DNA of 7,554 nucleotides from Betaproteobacteria bacterium (GTDB lineage Bacteria; Pseudomonadota; Gammaproteobacteria; Burkholderiales; Thiobacillaceae), in NCBI GenBank assembly GCA_016873905.1, contig VGVU01000063.1, positions 1 to 7,554 of the forward strand. Direction: 5' to 3'. The translations under genes and the position numbers were made by a program. The notes under the pieces are model-generated. The model saw nothing but the letters and a program-made list of their open reading frames with translations. It was not told the DNA's origin and did not search any database. Positions 1 through 6,951 of the stretch are shown in pieces. The first letter of the stretch is position 1. Each line of letters opens with the position of its first letter.

Positions 1-48
1 GACAAGGACATGAACACGGTTGCCCGCCTCAAGGGGATTACCTTATGA
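1..48 (+). CDS. trpB: Tryptophan synthase beta subunit, C-terminal end only (partial)
   Basis: The first 15 codons of the window read DKDMNTVARLKGITL and end in TGA at 46-48. This matches the C-terminal tail of TrpB, where a G-R-G-D-K-D-M/V-x-T motif is followed by a short tail. The rest of the gene lies to the left of the window. TrpB is the PLP-dependent subunit that joins indole to serine in the alpha2-beta2 tryptophan synthase complex. The stop codon overlaps the trpA start as ATGA (45-48), the usual trpB/trpA coupling that helps give equal amounts of the two subunits. The call rests on few residues, but the exact junction with trpA makes it secure. Confidence 0.93.
   Translation, partial: DKDMNTVARLKGITL
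31..36 (+). promoter_or_regulatory. Ribosome binding site of trpA
   Basis: AAGGGG lies 8 nt before the trpA ATG at 45, inside the last codons of trpB. It supports ATG 45 as the start, together with the ATGA overlap with the trpB stop. Confidence 0.6.
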
Positions 49-848
49 ACCGGATTCAGGCCACTTTCGAGCGACTTGCTGCCGCCCAGCGCAAGGCGCT
101 GATCCCCTTTATCACCGCTGGTGACCCGGACCTCGATCAGACCGTGCCGCTGATGCATACCCTGGTTGCGGCGGGCGCGGATGTGATTGAACTGGGCGTG
201 CCATTTTCTGACCCGATGGCGGACGGCCCGACGATCCAGCGCGCCTCGGAACGCGCCTTGAAGAACGGCATGACCTTGCGTGGCGTGCTGGCGATGGTCG
301 GAGAATTCCGGCAACGCGACTCGACGACCCCTGTGGTGCTGATGGGTTATGGCAATCCGATCGAGGCCATGGGCTGGGAGGTGTTTGCAGCGCAGTGCGC
401 CAAGGTGGGCGTCGATGGCGTATTGACCGTTGATTTTCCGCCCGAAGAGAGTCAGGCGCCCTTTGAATATCTGCAGCGCTACGACATCGCCCCGATCTTT
501 CTGCTGGCGCCGACCACGACCGAGGCCCGCATCGCACAGGTGGCCCAGTTGGCGCGCGGTTATGTCTATTATGTGTCGCTGAAGGGTGTGACTGGCGCGG
601 GCAACCTGGACATCGACAGCATTGCGGCCAAGATGCCGCAGTTACGCCGGTTTTTGAGCCTGCCGATTGGTGTTGGTTTTGGCATTCGTGATGCCGAAAC
701 CGCCCGCCAGGTGGCCGAGGTGTCGGATGCCGTGGTGATCGGCTCGCGCATCGTGCAAGAAATTGAGTCATCAGCATCAGGCGACCTGCTGGCTAATGTG
801 CAAAACTTTGTGGCCGGCGTTCGCGCTGCCCTGGATCGAAAGGAATAA
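45..848 (+). CDS. trpA: Tryptophan synthase alpha subunit
   Basis: This 267-residue protein is full length for the family. TrpA cleaves indole-3-glycerol phosphate to indole and glyceraldehyde 3-phosphate, and passes indole to TrpB through an internal tunnel. The TIM-barrel landmarks are in order: PFITAGDPD (21-29), IELGVPFSDPMADGP (48-62) with the catalytic Glu49 and Asp60 at the same numbers as in the E. coli enzyme, MGYGNP (100-105), the mobile loop SLKGVTGAG (178-186), and the phosphate-binding segments GVGFGI (209-214) and VIGSRIV (231-237). The start is fixed by the ATGA overlap with trpB and a Shine-Dalgarno at 31-36. accD follows after 3 bp, an adjacency common in Beta- and Gammaproteobacteria. 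No key residue is missing. Confidence 0.98.
   Translation: MNRIQATFERLAAAQRKALIPFITAGDPDLDQTVPLMHTLVAAGADVIELGVPFSDPMADGPTIQRASERALKNGMTLRGVLAMVGEFRQRDSTTPVVLMGYGNPIEAMGWEVFAAQCAKVGVDGVLTVDFPPEESQAPFEYLQRYDIAPIFLLAPTTTEARIAQVAQLARGYVYYVSLKGVTGAGNLDIDSIAAKMPQLRRFLSLPIGVGFGIRDAETARQVAEVSDAVVIGSRIVQEIESSASGDLLANVQNFVAGVRAALDRKE
839..844 (+). promoter_or_regulatory. Ribosome binding site of accD
   Basis: AAAGGA is placed 7 nt before the accD ATG at 852. It overlaps the last codons of trpA, just ahead of that gene's TAA stop (846-848), so accD has its own strong initiation signal in spite of the 3-bp intergenic gap. Confidence 0.75.
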
Positions 849-851
849 ACG

Positions 852-1718
852 ATGAGCTGGTTCCAGAAAATCATTCGCCCCAAGATTCAGCGTCGTGAGA
901 CGCGCAAGACGGTTCCCGAAGGACTGTGGAGCAAGTGCCCGGCCTGCGATGAGGTCCTCTACAGCGCCGACCTTGATAACAACGCCCATGTCTGTCCGAA
1001 GTGTGGCTACCATCACCGCATCGGCGCCCGGCGTCGTTTGGATACTTTCCTGGACGAAGCGGGGCGGAGTGAGATTGGTCAGACGGTTGCGCCGGTTGAT
1101 ACGCTCAAGTTCAAGGACAGCCGCAAGTATGCGGATCGTATGACCGAGGCCGCCAAGGCGACCAACGAGAAAGACGCGCTGGTGGTCATGGAAGGCACGG
1201 TGCATGGCGTGCCGGTTGTCGTAGCAGCCTTTGAATTCAGATACATGGGCGGTTCGATGGGCTCGGTGGTGGGCGAGCGTTTTGTGCGTGGCGTGGATGC
1301 GGCGATCAAGGGCAAGAAGGCCTTTGTCTGTTTCTCGGCCAGCGGTGGGGCGCGGATGCAGGAGGGCCTGCTGTCCCTGATGCAGATGGCCAAGACCTCG
1401 GCAGCCCTGACCCAGTTGTCGGCCCGACGCCAACCGTTTATCTCAGTGTTGACGGATCCGACCATGGGCGGCGTGTCGGCAAGTTTTGCCATGCTGGGCG
1501 ATGTTATTGTCGGTGAACCGAATGCCCTGATTGGCTTTGCCGGCCCTCGGGTGATCGAACAGACGGTGCGCCAGACCCTGCCTGAGGGTTTTCAGCGTTC
1601 GGAGTTTCTGGTTGAACACGGCGCGGTGGACCGCATCATCGACCGCCGCGAGATGCGTCGTGAACTCGCGCTTCTGATCGCCCAACTGCAGCGGCGAAAG
1701 TCCCCCGTTTTGGAATGA
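852..1718 (+). CDS. accD: Acetyl-CoA carboxylase carboxyltransferase subunit beta
   Basis: This 288-residue protein is the beta half of the carboxyltransferase (AccA2D2) that moves the carboxyl group from biotin on AccB to acetyl-CoA, making malonyl-CoA for fatty acid synthesis in the cytoplasm. The N-terminus (MSWFQKIIRP) is family-typical. It is followed by a four-cysteine zinc ribbon, C29-x2-C32-x15-C48-x2-C51, which in E. coli AccD also takes part in nucleic-acid binding. The crotonase-fold body carries GGSMGSVVGERF (133-144), the oxyanion segment SASGGARMQEG (162-172), LTDPTMGGVSASFAMLGD (200-217) and GFAGPRVIEQTVRQTLPEGF (228-247). All four zinc ligands are present. The stop overlaps the folC start (ATGA, 1715-1718). 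accA is not in the window, which is normal because accA and accD are usually unlinked in Proteobacteria. Confidence 0.98.
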   Translation: MSWFQKIIRPKIQRRETRKTVPEGLWSKCPACDEVLYSADLDNNAHVCPKCGYHHRIGARRRLDTFLDEAGRSEIGQTVAPVDTLKFKDSRKYADRMTEAAKATNEKDALVVMEGTVHGVPVVVAAFEFRYMGGSMGSVVGERFVRGVDAAIKGKKAFVCFSASGGARMQEGLLSLMQMAKTSAALTQLSARRQPFISVLTDPTMGGVSASFAMLGDVIVGEPNALIGFAGPRVIEQTVRQTLPEGFQRSEFLVEHGAVDRIIDRREMRRELALLIAQLQRRKSPVLE

Positions 1719-3013
1719 CCGCAGACCACGCGTCCAGGCCCGTTGATCTTGCGGGCTGGTTGGCCTGGCTGGAGTCACGCAACACGACCCAGATCGCGCT
1801 GGGGCTTGAGCGGGTCGCGGGGGTGTGGGCGCGTTTGGGCATCACCCTGAACTTGCCTGTCATCACGGTGGCCGGGACGAATGGCAAGGGCTCAACCTGC
1901 GCCTTCCTGGAGGCGATGCTGCGGGCCGGTGGTTATCGCGCGGGGCTCTACACCTCGCCGCACCTGCTCTCTTACAACGAACGCGTGCGTATCGACGGCC
2001 ATGAAGTCGGCGACGCGGACCTGGTGGCTGCCTTTAACGCCATCGAGTCGGTGCGTGGCGAGATACCGCTGACCTATTTCGAGCAGGGCACCTTGGTGGC
2101 CTTGTGGCTTTTTTCCCGTGCCGGGCTTGATGCCGTTGTGCTGGAGGTGGGGCTGGGCGGTCGTCTGGATGCGGTCAATATCCTTGATGCCGATTGTGCC
2201 GTGATCACCCCGATCGACCTGGATCATCAGGCCTGGCTGGGGCATGACCGCGAGACCATCGGGCGTGAAAAGGCGGGAATTACCCGTCCCAACCGGCCGT
2301 TGGTGTGCAGCGATCCACATCCGCCGGCCTCGATTCTGGCGACCTTGGCAACGCCCGCCTTGTTCTTGGGGCAGCAATTTCGGGTCGAACCGGATAGCGA
2401 TGGGCGTTGGACATGCCGGATCGGGGACACCGTTTTTCCGGCCTTGCCCCGCCCCGCGCTGCTGGGGACGCATCAATATGATAATGCGGCCGCGGCGTTG
2501 GTTGCGCTGTGGCAGCTACGGGCGCGGCTGCCTTTGCCGGTGTCGGCGCTGCGGGCGGGTATCGCGCAGGCCCAGGTGATCGGGCGGTTTCAGGTTGTCG
2601 GTCAGACACCCTTGCGCATTCTGGATGTGGCACACAACCCGCATGCGGCGCGTACATTGGCGCTCCAGGTGGCGGATCTGCCGCCAACCGGAAGGCGGAT
2701 TGCCGTCTGCGCCCTGTTGGGCGACAAGGACCTGGCCGGCGTGGTCGCGGCCCTGCGCTCAAGCTTTGCTGTCTGGCATATCGCGCCCTTGCAGGGTGAG
2801 CGAGCCGGGCCGGTCGCGGCGCTGGTGGAGGCTTTGCGGGAGGCCGGGTGCGTGAGTCAGGTCCATATTTCTGTCGCCGAGGCCTGGTATGCGGCATGCC
2901 GCGAAGCCGAGCCCGCTGATACAATCGCGGCGTTTGGTTCTTTCCATACGATTGCAGCCGTCCTGCAGTCGATACGCGAACAGGAAACATCTATGGGTTG
3001 CTCTCATGACTGA
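1715..3013 (+). CDS. folC: Bifunctional dihydrofolate synthase / folylpolyglutamate synthase
   Basis: This 432-residue cytoplasmic Mur-ligase-family enzyme adds glutamate to dihydropteroate to make dihydrofolate, then extends the polyglutamate tail of tetrahydrofolates, using ATP. The order of motifs follows E. coli FolC: DLGLERV-like IALGLERV (27-34), P-loop AGTNGKGS (53-60), TSPHL (80-84), LTYFEQGTLVALWLF (119-133), LEVGLGGRLDAVN (143-155), LDHQAWLG (169-176), REKAGI (184-189) with the Lys that is carbamylated in this family, DVAHNPHAA (304-312), LLGDKDLAG (334-342) and C-terminal FGSFHTIA (407-414). The ATG overlaps the accD stop as ATGA and has no convincing Shine-Dalgarno, so translation is probably coupled to accD. 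The end overlaps the next gene by 8 nt. A monofunctional FPGS is possible, but Proteobacterial FolC proteins with this LTYFE segment are normally bifunctional. Confidence 0.97.
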   Translation: MTADHASRPVDLAGWLAWLESRNTTQIALGLERVAGVWARLGITLNLPVITVAGTNGKGSTCAFLEAMLRAGGYRAGLYTSPHLLSYNERVRIDGHEVGDADLVAAFNAIESVRGEIPLTYFEQGTLVALWLFSRAGLDAVVLEVGLGGRLDAVNILDADCAVITPIDLDHQAWLGHDRETIGREKAGITRPNRPLVCSDPHPPASILATLATPALFLGQQFRVEPDSDGRWTCRIGDTVFPALPRPALLGTHQYDNAAAALVALWQLRARLPLPVSALRAGIAQAQVIGRFQVVGQTPLRILDVAHNPHAARTLALQVADLPPTGRRIAVCALLGDKDLAGVVAALRSSFAVWHIAPLQGERAGPVAALVEALREAGCVSQVHISVAEAWYAACREAEPADTIAAFGSFHTIAAVLQSIREQETSMGCSHD

Positions 3014-3671
3014 TGAAGCAGAGGCACTGAAACGGAGTGCTCGCCGGCGTCTAATCGGTGCGGTCGCCTTGGCATTGGTCACGGTGGTGTCCTTGCCAAT
3101 GATCTTTGACAAGGAACCCCCGCCCTTGGCGGAGGTTGAGATTGTCATCCCCTCCCGGGACACGCCGGGGAGTGCGGTCCTGCTTGAGGGGGGCGCGGAC
3201 GCGCGGGCCGCAGCGGCAGCAACCGCACATCCTGCCCCAACGACCGCCCCAACAACGGCTCCTACGCCCACTTCAGTCCCCGCTTCAGTCCCCAGCCCTA
3301 CGCTGGGATCTCCTGCGGTGACCCCGCCAGTACCCGCGACCCCGGCACCGACTGTCTCGGCCCCCGCCCCGGCGCCGGCTCAGAAACCGGCCGCTCCCGT
3401 GGCAGGGACCCCGGCTGCGAAGATCACGCTCCCCGAGGTTTCTCCTCCGGCAACGCATCGATACTTTTTGCAGCTGGGTGTTTTTTCTTCTGACGAGGGG
3501 GCACGCAAACTGGCGAAGCGGGTGGCCGAGGCCGGCTTTACGGTGAATGTGATTGAAGATTCAGGCCGCTACAAGGTGCGCTGTGGCCCGGTGTCGACCA
3601 AACCGGCCGCGCAGGAATTGCAGACCCAGTTGCGTGGCAAGGGGTTTACCGCGGTATTGGTTAATTCGTGA
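3006..3671 (+). CDS. dedD: DedD-like SPOR-domain inner-membrane protein
   Basis: This 221-residue protein has DedD architecture: a short basic cytoplasmic N-terminus (KRSARRR, 9-15), one membrane helix (about 16-34, ending in PMIFD), a long periplasmic linker rich in Ala, Pro and Thr (about 68-150), and a C-terminal SPOR domain (151-221, starting HRYFLQLGVFSS and containing GRYKVRCGP at 187-195). SPOR domains bind glycan strands stripped of peptides at the division septum, so a role in cell constriction is likely by homology. The frame is open upstream to an ATG at 2889, but ATG 3006 is preferred: it gives the proper membrane topology, and the added residues would lie wholly within folC. It overlaps folC by 8 nt and lacks a clear Shine-Dalgarno. 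The stop overlaps the cvpA start (GTGA). The DedD name is by architecture and position; sequence identity in the linker cannot support it. Confidence 0.9.
   Translation: MTDEAEALKRSARRRLIGAVALALVTVVSLPMIFDKEPPPLAEVEIVIPSRDTPGSAVLLEGGADARAAAAATAHPAPTTAPTTAPTPTSVPASVPSPTLGSPAVTPPVPATPAPTVSAPAPAPAQKPAAPVAGTPAAKITLPEVSPPATHRYFLQLGVFSSDEGARKLAKRVAEAGFTVNVIEDSGRYKVRCGPVSTKPAAQELQTQLRGKGFTAVLVNS
3234..3293 (+). repeat. In-frame 12-bp repeats coding the SPOR-protein linker
   Basis: Five consecutive 12-bp blocks encode APTT, APTT, APTP, TSVP and ASVP (residues 77-96). Blocks one and two (GCCCCAACGACC and GCCCCAACAACG) differ at two bases. Blocks four and five (ACTTCAGTCCCC and GCTTCAGTCCCC) differ only in the first base. 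This looks like growth of a flexible periplasmic spacer by in-frame duplication. Confidence 0.7.
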
Positions 3672-4156
3672 CCGGACTCGATCTTGCGGCCCTGGCCATT
3701 GTTCTTTTGTTCTTCTTGCTGGGCTTGAAGCGGGGCTTGGTGCGTGAGGTGATTTCGCTGGCTGCCTGGCTGGTGGCCTTCTTTTTGGCAGGTCGCCTGG
3801 CCCAGTGGCTGGGGCCGCATTTGCCGGGCATGACCGAGGGCGGCCTGCGGGATGCGGTGGCGATGGGACTGGCCTTTATCGCCATCCTGTTGGCCGCGAT
3901 GTTGTTGTCGATGGTCTTGAAGGGTCTGGTCAAGGTCGTGGGCTTAAGCCTGGAAGACCGCTTGTTGGGGGGTGTGTTTGGCTTGTTGCGTGGGGGCGTT
4001 GTCTTGGTGCTGCTTGTTTTGACGAGCGGCTTGACGGCGCTGCCGCAGACTGAGGTCTGGCAACGCTCGGCCTTGCGCGCACCTCTGGAGGCCTTGGCGT
4101 TGAACTTCAGACCGCTGTTGCCTGAGTCGTTGTCGAAAAAAATTCGTTTTACTTAG
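3668..4156 (+). CDS. cvpA: CvpA family inner-membrane protein
   Basis: This 162-residue protein is the usual size for CvpA, named from its need in colicin V production in E. coli; its molecular activity remains poorly defined. Four hydrophobic segments are visible, at about 4-20, 28-48, 63-84 and 101-122. The family-typical KRGLVREV (21-28) follows the first helix. A GLSLEDRLLGGVFGLLRGG block (92-110) leads into the fourth helix, and a hydrophilic C-terminal tail follows. The start is GTG, overlapping the upstream TGA as GTGA (3668-3671). No Shine-Dalgarno is seen, so translation is probably coupled to the SPOR gene. Being directly upstream of purF is the classic arrangement, as in the E. coli cvpA-purF operon. 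I see no complete PurR-like operator nearby. Confidence 0.94.
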   Translation: MTGLDLAALAIVLLFFLLGLKRGLVREVISLAAWLVAFFLAGRLAQWLGPHLPGMTEGGLRDAVAMGLAFIAILLAAMLLSMVLKGLVKVVGLSLEDRLLGGVFGLLRGGVVLVLLVLTSGLTALPQTEVWQRSALRAPLEALALNFRPLLPESLSKKIRFT

Positions 4157-4163
4157 CTTGCAT

Positions 4164-4168
4164 AGGAA
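4164..4168 (+). promoter_or_regulatory. Ribosome binding site of purF
   Basis: AGGAA lies 6 nt before the purF ATG at 4175, within the 18-bp gap after cvpA. The gap is the longest between plus-strand genes here, and purF is one of few genes in the cluster with its own clear signal. Confidence 0.7.
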
Positions 4169-4174
4169 CGCGTC

Positions 4175-5704
4175 ATGTGCGGAATCATTGGGGTTATTGC
4201 CCACGAACCCGTTAATCAGTTGCTGTATGACGGACTGCAACTTCTCCAGCATCGCGGCCAGGATGCTGCGGGCATCTGCACCATGGACGGCAATTCGTTC
4301 AATATGCGCAAGGCCAAGGGCATGGTCCGCGATGCCTTCCGCACGCGTGACATGCGCGATCTCGAGGGCAATGTCGGCATCGCCCATGTGCGCTATCCGA
4401 CGGCCGGTAACGCCTCGTCCACGGCCGAGGCACAGCCCTTTTATGTCAATGCCCCGTTCGGCATTGTCCTGGCCCACAACGGTAATCTGACCAATACGGC
4501 CCAGCTCAAGGCGGAGGTGTTCCGCGATGACCTGCGCCATGTGAATACGGGTTCCGACTCCGAGGTCCTGCTCAATGTGTTTGCGCACGAGTTGCAGGCC
4601 GCCGCGCAGGGTCGTGCCCCGACGCGTGAGGCCGTCTTCAAGGCGGTAAAGGCCTTGCATCGCCGCTGTCGGGGAGCCTATGCCGTGGTTATCCTGATTG
4701 CCGGTTTTGGTCTGGTGGCGATTCGTGACCCGCAAGGAATTCGTCCGCTGGTGATCGGCCGGAGGGAGGAGGCGTCGGGGGCCGATGCCTGGATGGTGGC
4801 CTCGGAAAGTGTGGCGATGGACGCCATGGGTTTTACCCGGATGCGTGATTTGAAGCCAGGTGAGGTGATCGTGGTGACCAGCGAAGGCGAAATGGAGACC
4901 TGTGAGTGCGCGGATTCGGCCCGCTTGCAATCGTGCATCTTCGAATATGTCTATTTCGCCCGGCCGGATTCGATTATCGACAACGCCTCGGTGTATGAGA
5001 CCCGCCTGCGCATGGGTGAATTCCTCGCCGAGAAGATCCGTCGTGACTTTGGCCACTTGCAGATTGATGTGGTGATTCCGATTCCTGACACCAGCCGCCC
5101 CTCGGCCTTGCAGCTGGCGAATCGTTTGGGTGTGAGCTATCGCGAGGGATTCATCAAGAACCGTTATATCGGCCGTACCTTTATCATGCCCGGGCAGAGT
5201 GAGCGCAAGAAATCGGTACGCCAGAAGCTGAACGCCATGGCGGTTGAATTTGTCGGCAAGAATGTGCTTCTGGTGGATGACTCCATCGTCCGTGGTACCA
5301 CCAGCCGCGAGATTATCCAGATGGCCCGCGACTGCGGTGCCCGCGCGGTGTACTTTGCATCGGCCAGCCCGCCGGTGCGCTTCCCGAATGTGTATGGCAT
5401 CGACATGCCGACCCGTTCTGAACTGTTGGCGCACAATCGCAGCGATGCCGAGATCGCGGCGGAGATTGGCGCCGATGCGGTGATCTACCAGAACCTTCCG
5501 GACCTGATTCGTGCCGTGCAGGCGGTCAACCCGAGCCTGACGGCCTTCGATGCCTCCTGCTTCGATGGTCAGTACATCACTGGAGATATCAGCGAGGATT
5601 ATCTGCATGACCTGGAGGCTGCTCGTAAGGGCATCGCGCCAGGAGAGTGCAAATTGGGTGGCAAGAAGACTCGGCAAATGGACCTTAATCTGACGACCCG
5701 TTGA
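4175..5704 (+). CDS. purF: Amidophosphoribosyltransferase (glutamine PRPP amidotransferase)
   Basis: This 509-residue enzyme makes 5-phosphoribosylamine from PRPP and glutamine, the first committed step of purine synthesis. The N-terminal Ntn-type glutaminase domain begins MCGIIGVIAH, so the nucleophile Cys2 becomes the N-terminus after Met removal. There is no propeptide, as in Gram-negative PurF and unlike the Bacillus type. Other glutaminase landmarks are LQHRGQDAAG (24-33), HVRYPTAG (71-78), LAHNGNLTN (99-107) and GSDSE (127-131). The C-terminal phosphoribosyltransferase domain has FEYVYFARPDS (256-266), KNRYIGRTFI (328-337) and the PRPP loop VLLVDDSIVRGTT (364-376) with the Asp368-Asp369 pair. 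No iron-sulfur cysteine pattern of the Bacillus type is apparent. Start choice is certain because Cys must follow Met. metZ begins 2 nt after the stop. Confidence 0.98.
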   Translation: MCGIIGVIAHEPVNQLLYDGLQLLQHRGQDAAGICTMDGNSFNMRKAKGMVRDAFRTRDMRDLEGNVGIAHVRYPTAGNASSTAEAQPFYVNAPFGIVLAHNGNLTNTAQLKAEVFRDDLRHVNTGSDSEVLLNVFAHELQAAAQGRAPTREAVFKAVKALHRRCRGAYAVVILIAGFGLVAIRDPQGIRPLVIGRREEASGADAWMVASESVAMDAMGFTRMRDLKPGEVIVVTSEGEMETCECADSARLQSCIFEYVYFARPDSIIDNASVYETRLRMGEFLAEKIRRDFGHLQIDVVIPIPDTSRPSALQLANRLGVSYREGFIKNRYIGRTFIMPGQSERKKSVRQKLNAMAVEFVGKNVLLVDDSIVRGTTSREIIQMARDCGARAVYFASASPPVRFPNVYGIDMPTRSELLAHNRSDAEIAAEIGADAVIYQNLPDLIRAVQAVNPSLTAFDASCFDGQYITGDISEDYLHDLEAARKGIAPGECKLGGKKTRQMDLNLTTR

Positions 5705-5706
5705 TC

Positions 5707-6876
5707 ATGAACGACGACACCCTGCATCCCGAGACCCTGGCTATCCGTTCCGGCATTCATCGCACGCCCTTCAATGAGCATGGCGATGCGATGTATCTGA
5801 CTTCCAGCTTTGTGTTCGACACGGCGGCGCAGGCGGCGGCCCGTTTCTCCGGGGCTGAACCGGGCATGATCTATGCCCGTTTTACCAACCCCGGCGTATC
5901 CGCCTTTGAGGAGCGTCTGGCGGCGCTGGAAGGGGCCGAGCGTTGCGTGGCCTTTGCCTCCGGCATGGCGGCGATTCTGGCGACGGTGATGGGGTTGATG
6001 AAGGCCGGTGAACACATTGTTGCCTCGCGTTCGATTTTTGGCTCGACCGTGCAGTTGTTTAACAACATCATCGGCAAGTTCGGTATTGAAACCACCTTTG
6101 TCTCGCCCACCGACCCAGAGGAATGGCGCAACGCGGTGCGGCCCAACACCCGGCTGTTCTTTGTCGAGTCCCCCTCCAATCCGTTGACCGAGGTGTCCGA
6201 CATTGCCGCGCTGGCCGCCATTGCCCGAGAGGCCGGCGCGTTGCTGGCGGTGGACAACTGTTTCTGTACGCCTATTTTGCAAAAGCCGCTGGCGCTGGGC
6301 GCGGACATCATCATCCATTCCGCCACCAAATACATTGATGGTCAGGGCCGCGTGCTGGGTGGCGCGGTGCTGGGCAGCCAGGCGCTAATGGAAGGCGTTT
6401 ACACCTTCCTGCGCACCGCCGGGCCAACGCTGTCTGCGTTCAACGCCTGGGTGTTGTTCAAGGGCATGGAGACCCTGGAACTGCGCATGCGCCAGCATTC
6501 AGCCAATGCACTGGCACTGGCCACCTGGCTGGAGGCGCAGCCGCAGGTGGCGCGGGTGTTGTATCCCGGTCTGCCGTCGCATCCGCAACATGCGCTGGCC
6601 ATGCGCCAGCAGACCACGGGCGGCGGCATCGTCGCTTTTGAGTTGAGGGGTGGCAAGGAGGCGGCCTGGCGGCTGATTGATGCAACGCAGATCATGTCGA
6701 TTACCGCTAACCTGGGCGATGTCAAAACGACCATCACCCACCCGGCCAGCACGACCCACAGCCGTATGACTCCCGAGCAGCGCGCGGCCGCTGGCATCAG
6801 CGACGGACTGATCCGTATCGCCGTGGGCCTGGAACATGTGGATGATCTGAAAAGGGATCTGCTGCGCGGGATGTAG
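5707..6876 (+). CDS. metZ: O-succinylhomoserine sulfhydrylase
   Basis: This 389-residue PLP enzyme of the Cys/Met metabolism family makes homocysteine from O-succinylhomoserine and sulfide, bypassing cystathionine. Visible motifs are YARFTNP (56-62, phosphate-binding Tyr and Arg of the partner subunit), ASGMAAI (84-90), FVESPSNP (152-159), AVDN with Asp183 (pairs with the PLP ring nitrogen), HSATKY with Lys208 (Schiff base), SITANLGDVKTTITHPAS (331-348) and GLIRIAVGLE (367-376), whose Arg370 should hold the substrate carboxylate. IDGQGRVLGGAVLG after the lysine is typical of MetZ; cystathionine gamma-synthases usually read LNGHSDV there. ATG 5707 is chosen. A TTG at 5701 overlapping the purF stop would add two residues. 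Neither has a Shine-Dalgarno, so reinitiation after purF is likely. The purF-metZ order is common in Beta- and Gammaproteobacteria. Acyl-donor preference cannot be proven by reading. Confidence 0.95.
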   Translation: MNDDTLHPETLAIRSGIHRTPFNEHGDAMYLTSSFVFDTAAQAAARFSGAEPGMIYARFTNPGVSAFEERLAALEGAERCVAFASGMAAILATVMGLMKAGEHIVASRSIFGSTVQLFNNIIGKFGIETTFVSPTDPEEWRNAVRPNTRLFFVESPSNPLTEVSDIAALAAIAREAGALLAVDNCFCTPILQKPLALGADIIIHSATKYIDGQGRVLGGAVLGSQALMEGVYTFLRTAGPTLSAFNAWVLFKGMETLELRMRQHSANALALATWLEAQPQVARVLYPGLPSHPQHALAMRQQTTGGGIVAFELRGGKEAAWRLIDATQIMSITANLGDVKTTITHPASTTHSRMTPEQRAAAGISDGLIRIAVGLEHVDDLKRDLLRGM

Positions 6877-6879
6877 GCG

Positions 6880-6940
6880 TCTGCGTTAAGGGGCCTGCGT
6901 AAAGGGGCCTGCGTTAAGGGGCCTGCGTTAAGGGGCCTGA
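6880..6940. repeat. 14-bp tandem repeat between metZ and nth
   Basis: The unit CCTGCGTTAAGGGG occurs at 6880-6893 (first base T), 6894-6907 (one T-to-A change), 6908-6921 and 6922-6935 (identical), followed by a partial CCTGA at 6936-6940. It begins 3 bp after the metZ stop codon. The period is not a multiple of three, and the units contain TAA in one frame, so it is not coding. GGCC inside each unit is self-complementary, so neighbouring units could form only short weak stems. Function unknown; simple slippage or a degenerate transcription-end region are both possible. Confidence 0.93.
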
Positions 6941-6951
6941 TGACGGTCGTG

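Noticed and set aside
112..777. A 221-codon open frame on the minus strand inside trpA.
   Set aside because: It is Arg/Pro/Ser-rich low-complexity translation with no domain, as expected for the antisense of a GC-rich gene, and TrpA is intact on the plus strand.
2889..3005. A 39-residue upstream extension of the SPOR protein from an ATG at 2889.
   Set aside because: It lies entirely inside folC in another frame and would put an odd basic stretch before the normal DedD-like N-terminus. ATG 3006 gives the expected topology.
3481..3486. A run of six T that could suggest a transcription terminator.
   Set aside because: No stable GC stem precedes it, and it codes Val-Phe in the conserved start of the SPOR domain.
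3503..3510. ACGCAAAC, which matches one half of the E. coli PurR operator, upstream of cvpA-purF.
   Set aside because: The second half-site (TTTGCGT-like) is absent, and the site is inside the SPOR coding region about 160 bp before cvpA. A chance match is likely.
3944..5677. A long (577-codon) open frame on the minus strand opposite purF and the end of cvpA.
   Set aside because: It mirrors the purF reading frame in a GC-rich gene. The translation is rich in His, Arg and Gln, has no recognisable domain, and purF on the other strand is unmistakable with all catalytic motifs.
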